Origin: Diospyros lotus
Taxonomy: Eukaryota > Streptophyta > Magnoliopsida > Ericales > Ebenaceae
Reading direction: 5' to 3'
Length of the DNA stretch: 64,000 bases
Assembly (NCBI RefSeq): GCF_014633365.1
Contig: NC_068352.1
Span: 22,663,310 to 22,727,309, forward strand
Numbering within the stretch: the first letter of the stretch is position 1; each line of letters opens with the position of its first letter. The translations under genes were made by a program, and so were the position numbers. Below the pieces are notes generated by a model. That model did no database searches and was not told where the DNA came from. It was given only the letters and a program-made list of their open reading frames with translations. Positions 12,883-24,632 of this stretch are shown here, piece after piece.

Positions 12883-13155
12883 AAGGAGAAAGAAGGTTGG
12901 TGAGCATTATGGAGGCAAAACAATCCTTAATTTCCCTCTCAAATTTCTCCCATTTCCTTAAGCATTTACTACATATTTATAGGCTAAGGAGAAAGGAACT
13001 TCGTGGAAGCATCAAGGTAACAATGGAGCACCATTTCTGGCGACAAAAAGTGGGTTGGGCGTGTGGTTGGAGGAGCTAGTCACGTGGGCGCGCGCGCTTA
13101 GGCAACCCTGGCGCCAGCTGGGTTTCAAAAACTAGTTCTAATTTTTCTTGGCCGC

Positions 13156-13210
13156 GGGTTCAATCCTGCGACCTTCGCATTTTCCTTTGCATGCCCAACC
13201 ATCTTGCCTA
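13156..13210 (-). other. tRNA-like A-box/B-box pair in the outer gypsy LTR
   Basis: On the minus strand TAGGCAAGATGG (10/12 to the A-box consensus TRGCNNAGYNGG) starts at 13210. The B-box-like GGATTGAACCC starts at 13166, giving tRNA-like 44-nt spacing. Whether it is functional is unknown. Confidence 0.4.
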
Positions 13211-13884
13211 CAACCCTTCTTGGATAACAATTCTCGTCATTTAATTTTTAAGGTGACATTCATTTTCAAAATTACACTTAAACCCCATAATTTTCAGAAA
13301 ATCACTAATTTAATCTATTTTATTATTTTCATAAATACCTTAAATACTCCTAATTAAAATAATTACCTTAATTTCTCATTTTGACATAAATAAATATTCG
13401 ACTTAAACCTCTAAATATTCAATAATAATCTCAAATACCATAATTAATAATTGTTATTTGTCTCCAAAATTCTGTGATGTTACATAACAACCTAGGGCTA
13501 ATGTTGGAGTAGGTGAGATATAGAAAGATTGAGCCTCAAGTAAAGGGCAATAAGGGATTTTTGGGGGAGAAGACTAGGGAAATAGCAGGTTAGTGGTTTC
13601 CAAAGAAAATGGGCTAAGTGATAAAATCTCTCGACTTTTATATATTCATGTCAATTTCTCCCGTATTATCTAAAAAAAGTCATTAATATTTTATAAATGA
13701 CCAAAATACTCTCATATATATATATCTATATAATATGGCAGAACAGTTTTTGAATTATAAAATGTGTAGACATTTTGATGGCTGTGATCAATTTCTGAAA
13801 TATTGAGGGCTGGGATTAAAATTTTTCCCGCCCAACAATCCCAATCTCTACCTCATTTCATTTATCAAAAGCCATCAAATCTCA

Positions 13885-14230
13885 CGCAGTAAGCTCTCAC
13901 CTCTCACACTCTCTCTCACCTCTCAATCTCTGCATCACTCACTCAAGCTCTCACCCCTCACCCACTATCTCTCTCCTCTCACTCTCTGTATCACCCGCTC
14001 TCACATCTCACTCTCACACACTCTCTCTCTCTCCCCCACACTCTCTCTCAAACCCACCTCGGCGGGTTGCATTGTCCGTTGAAGTAGCAGAGGCGCGGGA
14101 GGTCGCCCGCGGCGGCGAATGGCTAATGGCGGTGGCCTCTCTCTCTCTCTCTCACTGACCCATCCACTCACTCCCTCACTCAAGGCCTCTCTCCCTTCCT
14201 CTCTCTCACAAACCCACCCCCTCCCTCCGC
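13885..14230. repeat. CT-rich low-complexity region
   Basis: Repeated CTCTCACTCT-type words and (CT)n runs interrupted by a short GC-rich segment. Open frames here are compositional. Confidence 0.75.
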
Positions 14231-14262
14231 CGTTGGCTGCTGCGGCCAGATCTCAGTTGCTT

Positions 14263-14518
14263 GTATATGTATGTATGTGTTGTGTGTGTGTGATATGTGT
14301 GTGTTGTGTGCATGTGTTCTGTATGTATCTATGTATATATTATATATATGGGTGTGTGCGACGGCGTGTGTGTGTTTGTGATGTTTGCTGTGTATATGTA
14401 TGTGTGTGTGATGTTTGTTGTGTATATGTATGTGTGTTGTGTGCGTGTGTTCATTGTGTGTGTTCTGTGTGTGTATATATATATGGGTTTATATATCAAT
14501 CTCTATGTGTGTGTTTGA
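14263..14518. repeat. TG-rich microsatellite block
   Basis: Imperfect (TG)n with interspersed TATG and GTATATAT units. The Cys/Val-rich open frames over it come from the repeat itself. Confidence 0.85.
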
Positions 14519-14668
14519 GTTTTTGTTTGGTTGATTTGAAAATGAAGGTATGAGAAATGAGAATGAAAGTCAGATTCTTGGCTCTGTGTGTTAATATGTG
14601 CATTTGAAAAGTGGAAGTTGGAATCTTTCATTCTCATTTCTCTAATTATAATTGGTGTAATACAGTAA

Positions 14669-15048
14669 TATACGCATAATGTGTGTATATAGTTTTAATG
14701 CATATAGTTCCTTTAGTTGAGCTATATGATTGAAGGCCAATAATATACCATTTTAGTCGAGCTATTTTAGTACATTAATAGCTATAATTTGAAAGTAGAG
14801 ATAAGTTGTTGGGTGGTGGGAAAGAAGCATGGTTCCCTTTTGCATGCCTTTTTGTGTATATACGCATAATGTGTGTATATAGTTTTAATGCATATAATTC
14901 CTTTAGTTGAGCTATATGATTGAAGGCCAATAATATACCATTTTAGTCGAGCTATTTTAGTACATTAATAGCTATAATTTGAAAGTAGAGATAAGTTGTT
15001 GGGTGGTGGGAAAGGAGCATGGTTCCCTTTTGCATGCCTTTTTGTGTA
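14669..15048. repeat. 190-bp tandem duplication
   Basis: Two copies (14669-14858 and 14859-15048), each starting at TATACGCATAATG and ending at GCCTTTTTGTG. Only about two substitutions separate them by eye (ATAGTTC/ATAATTC and AGAAGCA/AGGAGCA), so the duplication looks recent. Confidence 0.93.
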
Positions 15049-16569
15049 GAGAGATGGAAAAAGTGGGTATTTGTAAAAAGAAGAGAACCTTGCGAGTGGG
15101 TATTTGTAAAAGGTCCCATAGGTTCATGCTCACTCTAACTTAGTGCCGACGTGCACAACCAATATAATATAATATATATAGTGATTTTTTACTATTTTCT
15201 TTTAAAAAAAGTATTATATAATTCGTTTTGATTGTAATTTAATTGTTAATTCGTATTATATTTGTTAATAATATTAATACAAATATATTTACAATATATG
15301 CTCATTTTTACAATTTGAACTATATTTTTAATATATAAATAGTAAATACCATCTTACATTAACCATCATACAATTTTTTCATTTTATTTAATTGACATTC
15401 CTTAATTAAATTTAACTAATTGATTAGATCCAATTTATACATTCTCTTTTTTTCTTAAAATTTTAAAATAAATTATGTAAATATTAATGTATTTTGGTCT
15501 ATTAACAAAGTTTTAGATAAATTACAAATTTTTAGATAATGTATTTTGGTCTATTAATAGAAGAAATGTCACTTTTTATGATGATTTATGAGTTGTGTGG
15601 ATATAAAGAAATGATGATTTATTTTATTCTTTGAGTTGTGTGGATATTGTTTTATATTTAAATTTTGTTTTTCACCTTTATTTCATATAATATAGCTTTA
15701 GTTTTAATTAAGAATTTTTTTTGTAAATTTATTTTTAATAAAAAATTAAATTTACATACTATGCTCTTAATAAAATAAAAATAGAATTATTTTTAATGTA
15801 GGATGATTTCTCTATAAGCTAGAAATTGTTATTATACCTTAAAAAGTTAAGCCTAAAACCAAGTAAATCCTTTATAAAGACCCAATTTGTCCAGAAACCC
15901 ACTTAACCCAACATTAATGGTGAATCAAATTGAAAAAATATTAAATTTAATGGTAATTTTAAATTATGGCGCCAGAAAATAAGGAATGTTATTTTATTTT
16001 TATTTTTATCAAAAAATATTAATTATCATGTGTCAAATTTTCATATTATGTTATCTTACTTAAATTATTCTTACCCATGTGTCGTAGTCAATGGCACTGA
16101 CGAGAGTTGAAAGTTTAAAAACTTTTGCATTGAATGTATTTTAAGCATTATTTAAAAAAAAAAAGTGAGAGTGAGAGTGATTTGTTGTGAAGCTATCTAA
16201 CAAAATTGGTCTGAGAAGGAAGAGACTGTTTGTTTGGAGTTATTTAAAAAGAAATTGACTGTTTTAACATTTATGTATAATATAACAAGAGAGTTTATGT
16301 TTTTTTTTTTTTTTTGTGCACCTTTTTAAGAGAGTATAATATTCTATGTTATATTTTAAAAAATTTTGGTGAATCTTCACTATGACTTTGTTATCCGTTG
16401 AAATTTATTTATTTTTTTGCATAAATTTATGTTTGGACTTTTGAAGTGATAATTATTCATACTAGATTTTGATTTTGATTTTGATTTTAATTTCATTTCT
16501 ATAAAATTGTGCTTCCATTTTAATTTTATCATTTTAATGTGATTATTAAAAAACATTTATTCTAAACAT

Positions 16570-16770
16570 TGTGGGGGCCCGCGAGTGAGACGACGATAAA
16601 GGGGGAGGGAGGGAAAGACGGCGGATGAGGGTGAGGCGTTGCGAGGGCTGGTAGAGGGGTGATGGCCGTTCGAGATGACCCGCAGGCCACCGACCGGCCA
16701 TTGTCAGGGGCACTTGAAGCCCCTGACTAGCGACGGTCGGGGACTCTAAAGGTCCCTGGCGGCGTCTGGT
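16570..16770. other. GC-rich island inside AT-rich Helitron-like block
   Basis: About 200 bp of strongly GC-rich sequence with an inverted pair around CAGGGGC and GCCCCTGA. The surroundings are markedly AT-rich, which suggests captured or inserted foreign sequence. No coding match is recognised. Confidence 0.4.
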
Positions 16771-17315
16771 ATGTATTGTTTGATATTTATTTTTTAATTT
16801 AATTTGTTCAGATTATAGAGCACTGATGTGCTTTATTATATAGATTTAGTAATTTTGTTTCTTTTTATTAAAAAACGTTAACAAGTATATAATTATTTTT
16901 ATTTTTATTTTTTGTTTCGTATTTATAATTTTTTTTGGCAATATTAATGAACATTATTGCATTTTTTTTTTGCAATATTAATGAACATCAATGGTGAATC
17001 AAATTGGAAAAATATTCAATCTAATGGTAATTTCACATTATCAAATTGGAAAACTTTAACCCATTTTTTGTAAAGTTTTAACCCACTCTTTTTAGTGTAT
17101 AACAATATAATATTTAAATTTCTTATGTAGTTATAATTTGATATCAGTAACACTAACTGGTGTGCATTTTAATTTTAATTTCTTTTAAATTGTAAAGTAA
17201 GTAAGGTGTTGTACATTATTTGATAACCATATTCAATGTTTGATTATTTCGTGTTTAAATTTAATATTCGATTTTTTTTAATTATATCGTGCCTTCAGGC
17301 ACAGGTCATCCCTAG

Positions 17316-18228
17316 TATATATATATATATATATATCATTCCATTCTTTCTTTCTAATCGTTAGTGACCATTGTTATTGATGGGAAACAAGAAATATGAA
17401 GATGTTTCAAACCATCCTTGTTGATGAAAAATACTTTTTCTTTCTATCTTTTATTCGAACCCAAATTTTGGTGTGAGATGTTTCAAACCCAGATGGGTTC
17501 TTTATCATAAAGATAAACCAATAAAAAGAAATATGAAGATGAAGCTAAAGATGAATCGGCAAAAAAAAATAATATTTCTTTCTCTTCCTATCTATCTTTA
17601 TCTATATCTTTTTCTCATCTTTGAATGAACAAAATAAATTTGGATGTGATCTATCAAACTCAAAGCTTCTAGGTTCTATAGATTGAACCCAAATCTGGGA
17701 TTGTCCGTCTCAAACCCAGATCAAGTTGATCAATGATCGATTATTGACAATTGGTCGGCATTGAGATATAAGAAAGCTTAGAAAAAGAGAGAGGAGAGAG
17801 AGAGAGGGAAGGGACAATATATTTAGGGGTAAAATGGTGTTTTTGTTTTTCATTTTAATAGCAAGGGAAGTCAGTGTTATTTTTAAAAATATAAGGGTGG
17901 TTGATTTTAGGCAAGTCTCAAGGGTGGCTGTGAAATTTACCCAAATTAAAAAGGACATTACCGAAGACCAATTCGAAGTGTCTAAATGGATTTTAATTAC
18001 AGTTTAAATCTAAGGTTCGTAGGATTCCTACGAAGGTCCTACACTTTCGTAAATCTGATTATTCATTACCCTTAATTAAAATAAAATTAAGGGTGCCATC
18101 CATTATAATTAAAAAGGACAAATCACGCAAGGCTTAATACTTAAGTAAACTATAACAACGTAAGCAAGAAATTTATTGTTTTGACATTTATTGAAAAATG
18201 TGAAGTTTTAAGGTGGAGGGGGTAGTAG
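17316..18228. other. Intergenic DNA with short flanking direct repeats
   Basis: AT microsatellite then spacer. AATTAAAAAGGACA occurs exactly at 17944-17957 and 18107-18120, flanking 149 bp that include a hairpin (TTCGTAGG ATT CCTACGAA). No gene is seen. Confidence 0.45.
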
Positions 18229-18240
18229 AGATGAATCTTG

Positions 18241-18421
18241 GGATAGTCGTTCTTGTGCGACTTCTAGTGCTTGTGCCATCGATTACACCAAGAGAAATAA
18301 ATTATAGGTATGAGATTTTGTCTCATTGCAAAAAATGAGAATCGAATTCACGATTCACTGGACTGACACCAGTATATTGCTTGTCCGACCGCTTGATTTA
18401 TGCCTTCGGAACGTATAGTCA
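18241..18421 (-). mobile_element. tRNA-derived SINE with perfect 12-bp target duplication
   Basis: The 181-bp element is flanked by AGATGAATCTTG at 18229-18240 and 18422-18433. On the minus strand it carries an A-box-like TAAATCAAGCGG and a B-box-like AATTCGATTCT about 52 nt apart, close to a class II (Leu/Ser) tRNA layout. Its head and body match the copy at 47645: GGCA-AA-TCAA--GGT, then CAAAATCTC followed by ATTTA and TTTCTC. Confidence 0.75.
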
Positions 18422-18433
18422 AGATGAATCTTG

Positions 18434-19920
18434 ATAGAGGCTTTGATTGATAATGGAAACTAGAAATGAACAATCTAAAATGAATATAAGGGATGAGACA
18501 GTGTCCAGTAAAAATTGAAAATTTCCCATTTGGGGCCTTTGTGGTTAGTTGGGTGTGGAAATATAGGTTTTATTTTATGGTTTGTGCAATCTTGTTTTCT
18601 TTATTCTAATGGTTTGTGGTAGGGCTGGTTCAAGAGTTGGTAGGGTTTTAGACTATAATTAATTTAGTGACATTTTAAAAAATAATAAAAATTATTAAAA
18701 ATTTATTTTTCTTATTTTTTAAAATATAAAATCACTAATTAAAATTTTAAATTCTACTTTAAAAAGTACATATTTGTCAATTGACAATATAAATGAGATA
18801 AAAGATATGAAAACATAAAAATTGAATAAGCAAAAAATGTGAAGAATTTTTTGTTGCAAATTAAAAATTCACTGATTTACTTTTGTTCTTTTTATTTAAT
18901 GTCCAGAACAATGTAGATTCCCTAAACGAAATTTTTATCCTCTAAAGAATCATTTTATCAAATTGCCCTCTTAAAATAATACAACTTCTTGTCTTTTTTT
19001 TTTCATTGCGTTACTAGTCCACACTTATTTATTGTCTAATATTGAAAAATGATTTGTAAACTTAGGAAGTTGGGGGTCTCATCATTTAAATGACATCCCA
19101 CTATACATTATCTAATATTAAAAAATAATTTATTGAATTAGGGAGTTAGGGGGAATTCTTTGTTCAAATGAAATAATAAAATAAACAGAATATGAATTAA
19201 AAGAAAATCATCATAAAATAAAATTAATAATTTTACATCTCAAAATATAAAAAAAAAAAAAATTAATTATGGAAGTAGTTCTCTTCTTATTCTTTGGGTT
19301 TTTGGAGCTCTAATGTATGGAAGAGGATTGTTTAGTTTCATAAAATATCTTTTAGCTTTTAATTATATTTTTTATAATTAAAATATCTTAATATTTTATA
19401 TTTAAAAAAGTCATAGCATTCAATTTAAAAAATTGAAAAACATAAAAAAAAAAAAAGAGATTTTTTTATGTGGCACAACAAAATTAGCAAAATGCCTCTC
19501 TAAGGAAGCCAATCTAGCATTGCCAAGTATCCTAAATTTAGGCGAAAAAGAGAATAACATGTCATTTCCTCTAGTCTAGATCCAAATCTAAAGCAATAAC
19601 TCAAATCTAATTTCTAGATTCTAATCTAGAAGAACTGAGTTTAAATTTGATAGGTCCATCTCCATTTGAATTCAAACTAGGGATTTTAGTATCTAATAAA
19701 AGCTAATATTGGGAATCTCGAAAGAGATCTTGAATGCCAACCATCTCGAAACTAATCTCAAATATCTTGCCTCCTTCAATCTATATAAATGAATGACCTC
19801 CATAGGTAAAATCATATGACCACAAACTCATCATTTTCCTTTTTGAATTTCATTATTAACTTGATTGTCAAAGCTCATACCAAGGGACCTAGCCCTACCC
19901 CATGCTCTTACAAGTGCAGA
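18434..19920. other. AT-rich spacer, no gene seen
   Basis: Very AT-rich sequence with an imperfect repeat (CTAATATTGAAAAAT near 19036 and CTAATATTAAAAAAT near 19110). The last 400 bp may belong to the 5' LTR of the gypsy element that follows, but I could not place an LTR border. Confidence 0.4.
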
Positions 19921-20524
19921 TCTTGAGGAGTTAATCCCAAGATCTACTTCTTGAGATAGCACGTGGTGATTTGGCACCCACTTTGAGGCTAACTTGTTCA
20001 TGCATTTGCTTGCCTCAACTTACCTATTCTCCATGACTTGTCAATCCTATGGCTCTCAAATGTGATCCATCTTATAGTCAAACATAGGGTACCATATCAA
20101 AAAACCAGCCACCCCTAGAAAGCCTTCTTCCACCTCTAAATTAGTTGGCTCACCTAGAGGAACAAGTGTAACAACTCACTAACTTACTTACAGGATACAT
20201 TTGCTAGTCCAAGCAACAACACCATGAAAAATACCACCAGACCAAACAACAATATCAGGATGAGCAATGTCCATAGAATGTGCGACATCAATAGAATGAG
20301 CGACATAAGATGGAAAAACAATAGGAGAATTGAGATTCTCAAGACTCCAAGTGGGGGTAACATCACTTGGAAAAGGAAACCTCAAATTCTTTCATTTCTT
20401 GAGAAGGTAAGACTTTGTAGTAGAAATGACTTAGGCTCTTGAAGAAGCAAATAGCCCTGTTGCAAAAAAAACCATGGTAGAGTTGCGTATCTTAGTCCTT
20501 AATTAGTCTTTAACCCGATCAATA

Positions 20525-21314
20525 ATGGTGGAGGTCTTGTCGAAACTTTTTTGTATCTCGGCCATCAATCTATACAATGGGACTAGTGAACCCTATGACC
20601 ATGTTGACCTTTTCTTGTCCCATATGTTGGTCCAAGTTGGGTCATATGCCATGTGGTGTTTTTCCTTCTCGACCATATATATTAGAAGGGCACACCAAAA
20701 TGTGAAAGTTAAGTTTCCTACACAACTCTCTATTCATGGCTAGGAAAAATTGAAGACATGCTTCCTCAAGCATTACGCACCCACTGAAAGTCCTCTATGA
20801 CCTTAGTAAATATCAAGCAAAACCATGGTAAGTCACTAAAAGAATGTGTGGCCTGATTTACAAAGAGACTTTAACTATTGAAGATTACGACCAACCAATC
20901 ATAATAGTGGCCTTTTAAAATGGCATGAGAGTAGGTTCCTTTGCTTAGTCCTTTACAAAGATCGATCCCAAACTTTTACAAAGATCTTCACCCAAGCTAA
21001 CAAATACATCAATGTGTAAGGAAATGATGAAAGCTAAATGGGCTGAAATGCCCAAGAAGAACAAAAAGGAGAAGAAATATCATATTATAGAGCACAATCT
21101 TGATAACTGTTGAGGAAAGACACATAATCACTTGGGTTTAGGTAATACCCTAGGAAGCCTAGTTTGCTATACTCCTTTCAACGATAGTTGGGCTAAGATC
21201 CTAATGGTCTTAAAGGATAGGGATTATCTTCGAAGAGCTCCCCTAATGGGAGCTCCCATTCCTAGGCAAAACAAGCACAAGTATTGTCATTTCTATGGAG
21301 ATCATAGGTATAAT
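20525..21314 (+). pseudogene. Gypsy gag remnant
   Basis: Gag-like blocks include LYNGTSEPYDHVDLFLSHM and HMLVQVGSYAMWCF near 20570-20660, which fit the retrotransposon gag domain. Further on are the YTPFN--WAKILMVLKD block and the zinc-finger-like CHFYGDH at about 21285-21305. Stops and shifts separate the blocks. The last piece is cut by the hAT element at 21315. Confidence 0.7.
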
Positions 21315-21465
21315 CAGTGTCGTACCTGAGATTTCGGGGCCCTGAGTCGAAATGTAAAAAATGGGCCTCCAAATCATAGTGTACATTCAAATTTTATTTT
21401 TCATAATAAAATATAAAAAAAATATTCATACCATATCATAATAAAATTGAAAATTTTATAACTAA

Positions 21466-23994
21466 TCAACTAAAAACTACTCTCCTTGCAGTTTTTGAGG
21501 CAAAAATATCAATCAAATTTACATAATCAAGTTGTTCGAGCATTTTTTTCTCAATAGACAACATAGCCAATCCATTCAATCTGTCTTGTGACATAGTTGA
21601 GCGGAGATAAGTCTTGATCAACTTCAACTTGGAAAAACTTCTTTCTGCAGATGCAACTGTAATAGGTATAGTCAGCAAAATTTTGTAAGCAACACAAGCA
21701 TTTGGGAAACACCAATCCATTTTGTTCAAATAGTTTCCACATCAATTGTTTTTTTTGTTTCTGTAGGTAAAGAGTATTTCAAGATTGACAACTCCAAAAA
21801 CAAATCTTCTCCATAAATATCGGAATGACCATTATGCGTTAAGGATTTTTTAAGATTCTTACAAGACCCCAACAAAATATCATCATCAACACACTTCAAC
21901 CTCTCCAAATTAAAGAAAAATCCAAATGTTTCCTCATATTTTTTAAATTGTTCAAATCTAGTTTGAAGTGAAGAACGAGCCTAATCAATTATGAAGAGAA
22001 AATAATTTACTCTAAAAGAATCTTCTGCTGATTGTGTTACCTCATCACTGTCATCTTCATCAAATTGTTTCTTTCTTCGAATCATGCGTTTTTCTTGAAA
22101 TATAGCTTCAACTCCTATTTCATTTGCCATTTGTTTTGCTTCAACCATAGCCTTATCAAATCCAGATTCTCTATAGTCATCAAGAAGCAAAATAAGTCCT
22201 TCTAAAAGATTGATAGCAACATCAATATCCATATTTTCAGCTTGAAGAAATTTACTTGCAATGTTAATTGCATGCAACAACTTGTACCAAATTACCATAC
22301 CAAGCAAGAACTCAAAATTTTGAAGTTCATATGTTGCTAAGGACTCAGCTTCGCTCCTTGTTTTAGGATCTTCACTAGTACTTGCCAAGTCAAATAAAAC
22401 ATCTCTTATTTGTATAGTTTGCTCTTTTATAGGCCTAACACTTTCAACATGACTTTCCCAACGTGTTTGTGACAATGGCTTAAGTGTAAGACCTTTTACA
22501 TGAATTTTAAAAATTTTCCACCACTTGGTAGAAGAAGAAAACAATGTATAGATGCGTTGTATCACTCCAAAAAATGACATAGCTTTAGGACAACAATTTG
22601 CCATATCACATAATGTCAAATTAAGACTATGACAACCACATGGAGTATAGAAAGCCCTCGGATTTATTTCAAGTAGTCTTGTTTGTACACCTTTATGCTT
22701 CCATTTCATATTAGATCCATTGTCATATCCCTGGCCTCTTATATTGTCAATATCAAGCTCAAGATTGGTCAACATGTTTTTAAGCTCAGTAAAAAGTCTA
22801 AGCCCTGATGTATCATTAACTTTCAAAAATTATATCCAATATTCTTCTACTGTTGTAGAGTTTGCTGAATCATCCACACATCGTATTACAAGAGACATTT
22901 GCTCCTCATGACTGGCATCTGGAGTACAATCTAATATGACCGAAAAATATTTTGCTTGTTTAACTTTTTTAACAATTGAACTTTTCACCTCATTTGCCAA
23001 CATTTGTATCAATTCATTCTGAATTTTAGGGCCTAGATATGTATAATGAGTTTCATGTGCTCTTTCATAATTGGATCAAATTCAGCAATCATTTCAATCA
23101 TTTGCAAAAATAGACCATTGTTTTGCACATAAAGCTTCTCACAATCTCCTCGAAATGCCAAGTTATTTTTTGCCAATCTTTGGACAACAACTATTATCCT
23201 CTTCAACACATGTCTCCAGTGTTTTCTTTCTTTATTGATCTCAGTTTGCACACTTTGATCAATTGTTTTATTTTTCTACAGTATTGTTTCTAATTCAATC
23301 CAACTAGTCATGCAATCTATATGCTCCTTACTTGCTTCATGATTTTTAAGACTCCTACTCATATTATGCCAATCTTTGTATCATTCATTTCCCAACTGAC
23401 CAATTTTACTCATTGTTTTTTGACTCTTGAATAACTTGCAGCAAAAGCAAAAAATCCGGTCCAAATGAACTGAATATACTAGCCATCGCCTATCTTTTGT
23501 TTCTCCATTGGGCAGTACTCGCTTATATTGTGATAATTCAAAATGCCTGTCAATACTATCTTTAGGAAACAATACTCGATCAACTCTTTTTGGACCCCTT
23601 TCTACTAAAAAATCTCTCATATTTCGATCAATCTTATCCCAACACCCTGGATCATAAAAATTAATCAACAAATCTTCATGTTGAACATTTTCTTCTTCTT
23701 CCTCATTCAATTGATTCACATCAACATTTTCTTTTTCTTCTTCATCGTTCAATTCATTGATATTAACGTGATCGTCTTTGTCTTCATTAAATTCATCAAC
23801 CTTTTCACATTGTTCATTAACATTGTCATTCCAAGTTTCTTGTTCCTTCACCAAGTTTCCAACTGTTTCTGTCCTCTCTATTATTTTGTTGCTACTAAAG
23901 TATTTAAACATATCACCAGCTTGACATTGAACTAATGATTCTTCCCTTTGTCTCCTTTTCTTTTTTGAGCTCCAAACATATGTTTAGAAGACAT
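21466..23994 (-). pseudogene. hAT transposase (TTF zinc finger, DUF4371, hAT dimerisation), broken
   Basis: Coding starts at the ATG at 23992-23994 and is broken by several frameshifts and stops, the first within about 60 bp. Domains in order on the minus strand: an acidic N-terminus; a TTF-type zinc-finger region (DPGCWDKIDRNMRDFLVERG and FCFCCKLF, about 23420-23660); a catalytic-core block with [20 protein letters not shown] near 22880-22960; GQGYDNGSNM, CGCHSLNLTLCDMANCCPKA and LSQTRWESHVESV (about 22430-22750); and the C-terminal dimerisation block SAERSFSKLKLIKTYLRSTM near 21590-21660. The family is the plant group annotated as TTF-type zinc finger proteins with a HAT dimerisation domain. 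It cannot encode a full protein here. Confidence 0.9.
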
Positions 23995-24339
23995 GATTTG
24001 TGATTATCACTTAAGCCTAACAAAAGGAAAAAAAACAATTATTATAACAATACACAACTCCCTTAAGCAATAATAATATTAAACTTAATTTTTAAATTAT
24101 AATCCAATAAATCAATAAATGCATAAAATCCTAGTTACCCATAACCCATTACTAGAGGTTCTAATTCACTAAGATTCTAGTTAATCATAACTGAGTTTAT
24201 AAATTTAAATTATCAAATAAAATAGAAATAATTAAACCCAATTAAATATGTTTGTTGGGTCTTGATTTCAAACTCTAAAATCAAATTCTATATCACAAAA
24301 CTTGTACACCTAAGGCACACATAAAACATTAACATCTAT

Positions 24340-24632
24340 GAATATATAAACATATATATATTTACAGAATATATAAACATTAACATATATATATTTACTG
24401 AATATATATTTATAGAATATATAAACATTAACATATATATTTAAATTTGCAGAATATGTAAACATTAACATATATATATTTACAGAATATATATTTATAG
24501 AATATATAAACATTAACATATATATATATTTACAGATTATATATTCTATATTTACAGAATATATATTTATAGAATATATAAATATTAACATATATATTTA
24601 CAAAATATATATTTGCAGAATATATAAACATT
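24340..24632. repeat. AT-rich minisatellite inside the hAT element
   Basis: Repeated units of the type ATATAAACATTAACATATAT joined by ATTTACAGAATATATATTTA, in about seven irregular copies. It lies upstream of the transposase start. Confidence 0.85.

Larger units (their letters stand above)
8550..13484 (-). mobile_element. Old Ty3/gypsy-type LTR, split by a nested solo LTR
   Basis: The sequence begins TGTAACAGCCGAG and ends GTGATGTTACA, giving TG...CA ends. It is flanked by TAACG (8545-8549) and TAACA (13485-13489), a 4/5 match for a 5-bp target duplication. Internal blocks resemble the LTRs at 33084 and 39235, including the stretch around GGGGCGATACAAAGCCCC near 9710 and the GAGAAACCAC/ACATGAGGAGG block near 9890-9940. 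Their layout puts its sense on the minus strand. Removing the nested LTR leaves about 2.2 kb. No internal coding region is present, so it is probably a solo LTR. The left edge is ambiguous because the first 42 bp are imperfectly repeated. Confidence 0.6.
13725..17315 (+). mobile_element. Helitron-like element (3' end clear, 5' end tentative)
   Basis: The 3' end has the hallmarks of a plant Helitron: a hairpin (GTGCCT TC AGGCAC, 17289-17302), nine bases, then CTAG (17312-17315) followed by T. The proposed 5' end, TCTATATAATATGG after an A at 13724, fits the TC start and A/T insertion rule, but such a start is easy to find in AT-rich DNA. The interior holds microsatellites, a 190-bp tandem duplication and a GC-rich island, and no helicase gene. 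It would be non-autonomous. Confidence 0.45.

Noticed and set aside
14119..14553. Open frame encoding a Cys/Val-rich protein
   Set aside because: It is a translation of CT and TG microsatellites, not a protein gene.
15133..15150. Second Helitron end (GTGCCGACGTGCAC)
   Set aside because: The arms do not form a clean hairpin and no CTRR follows at the expected distance.
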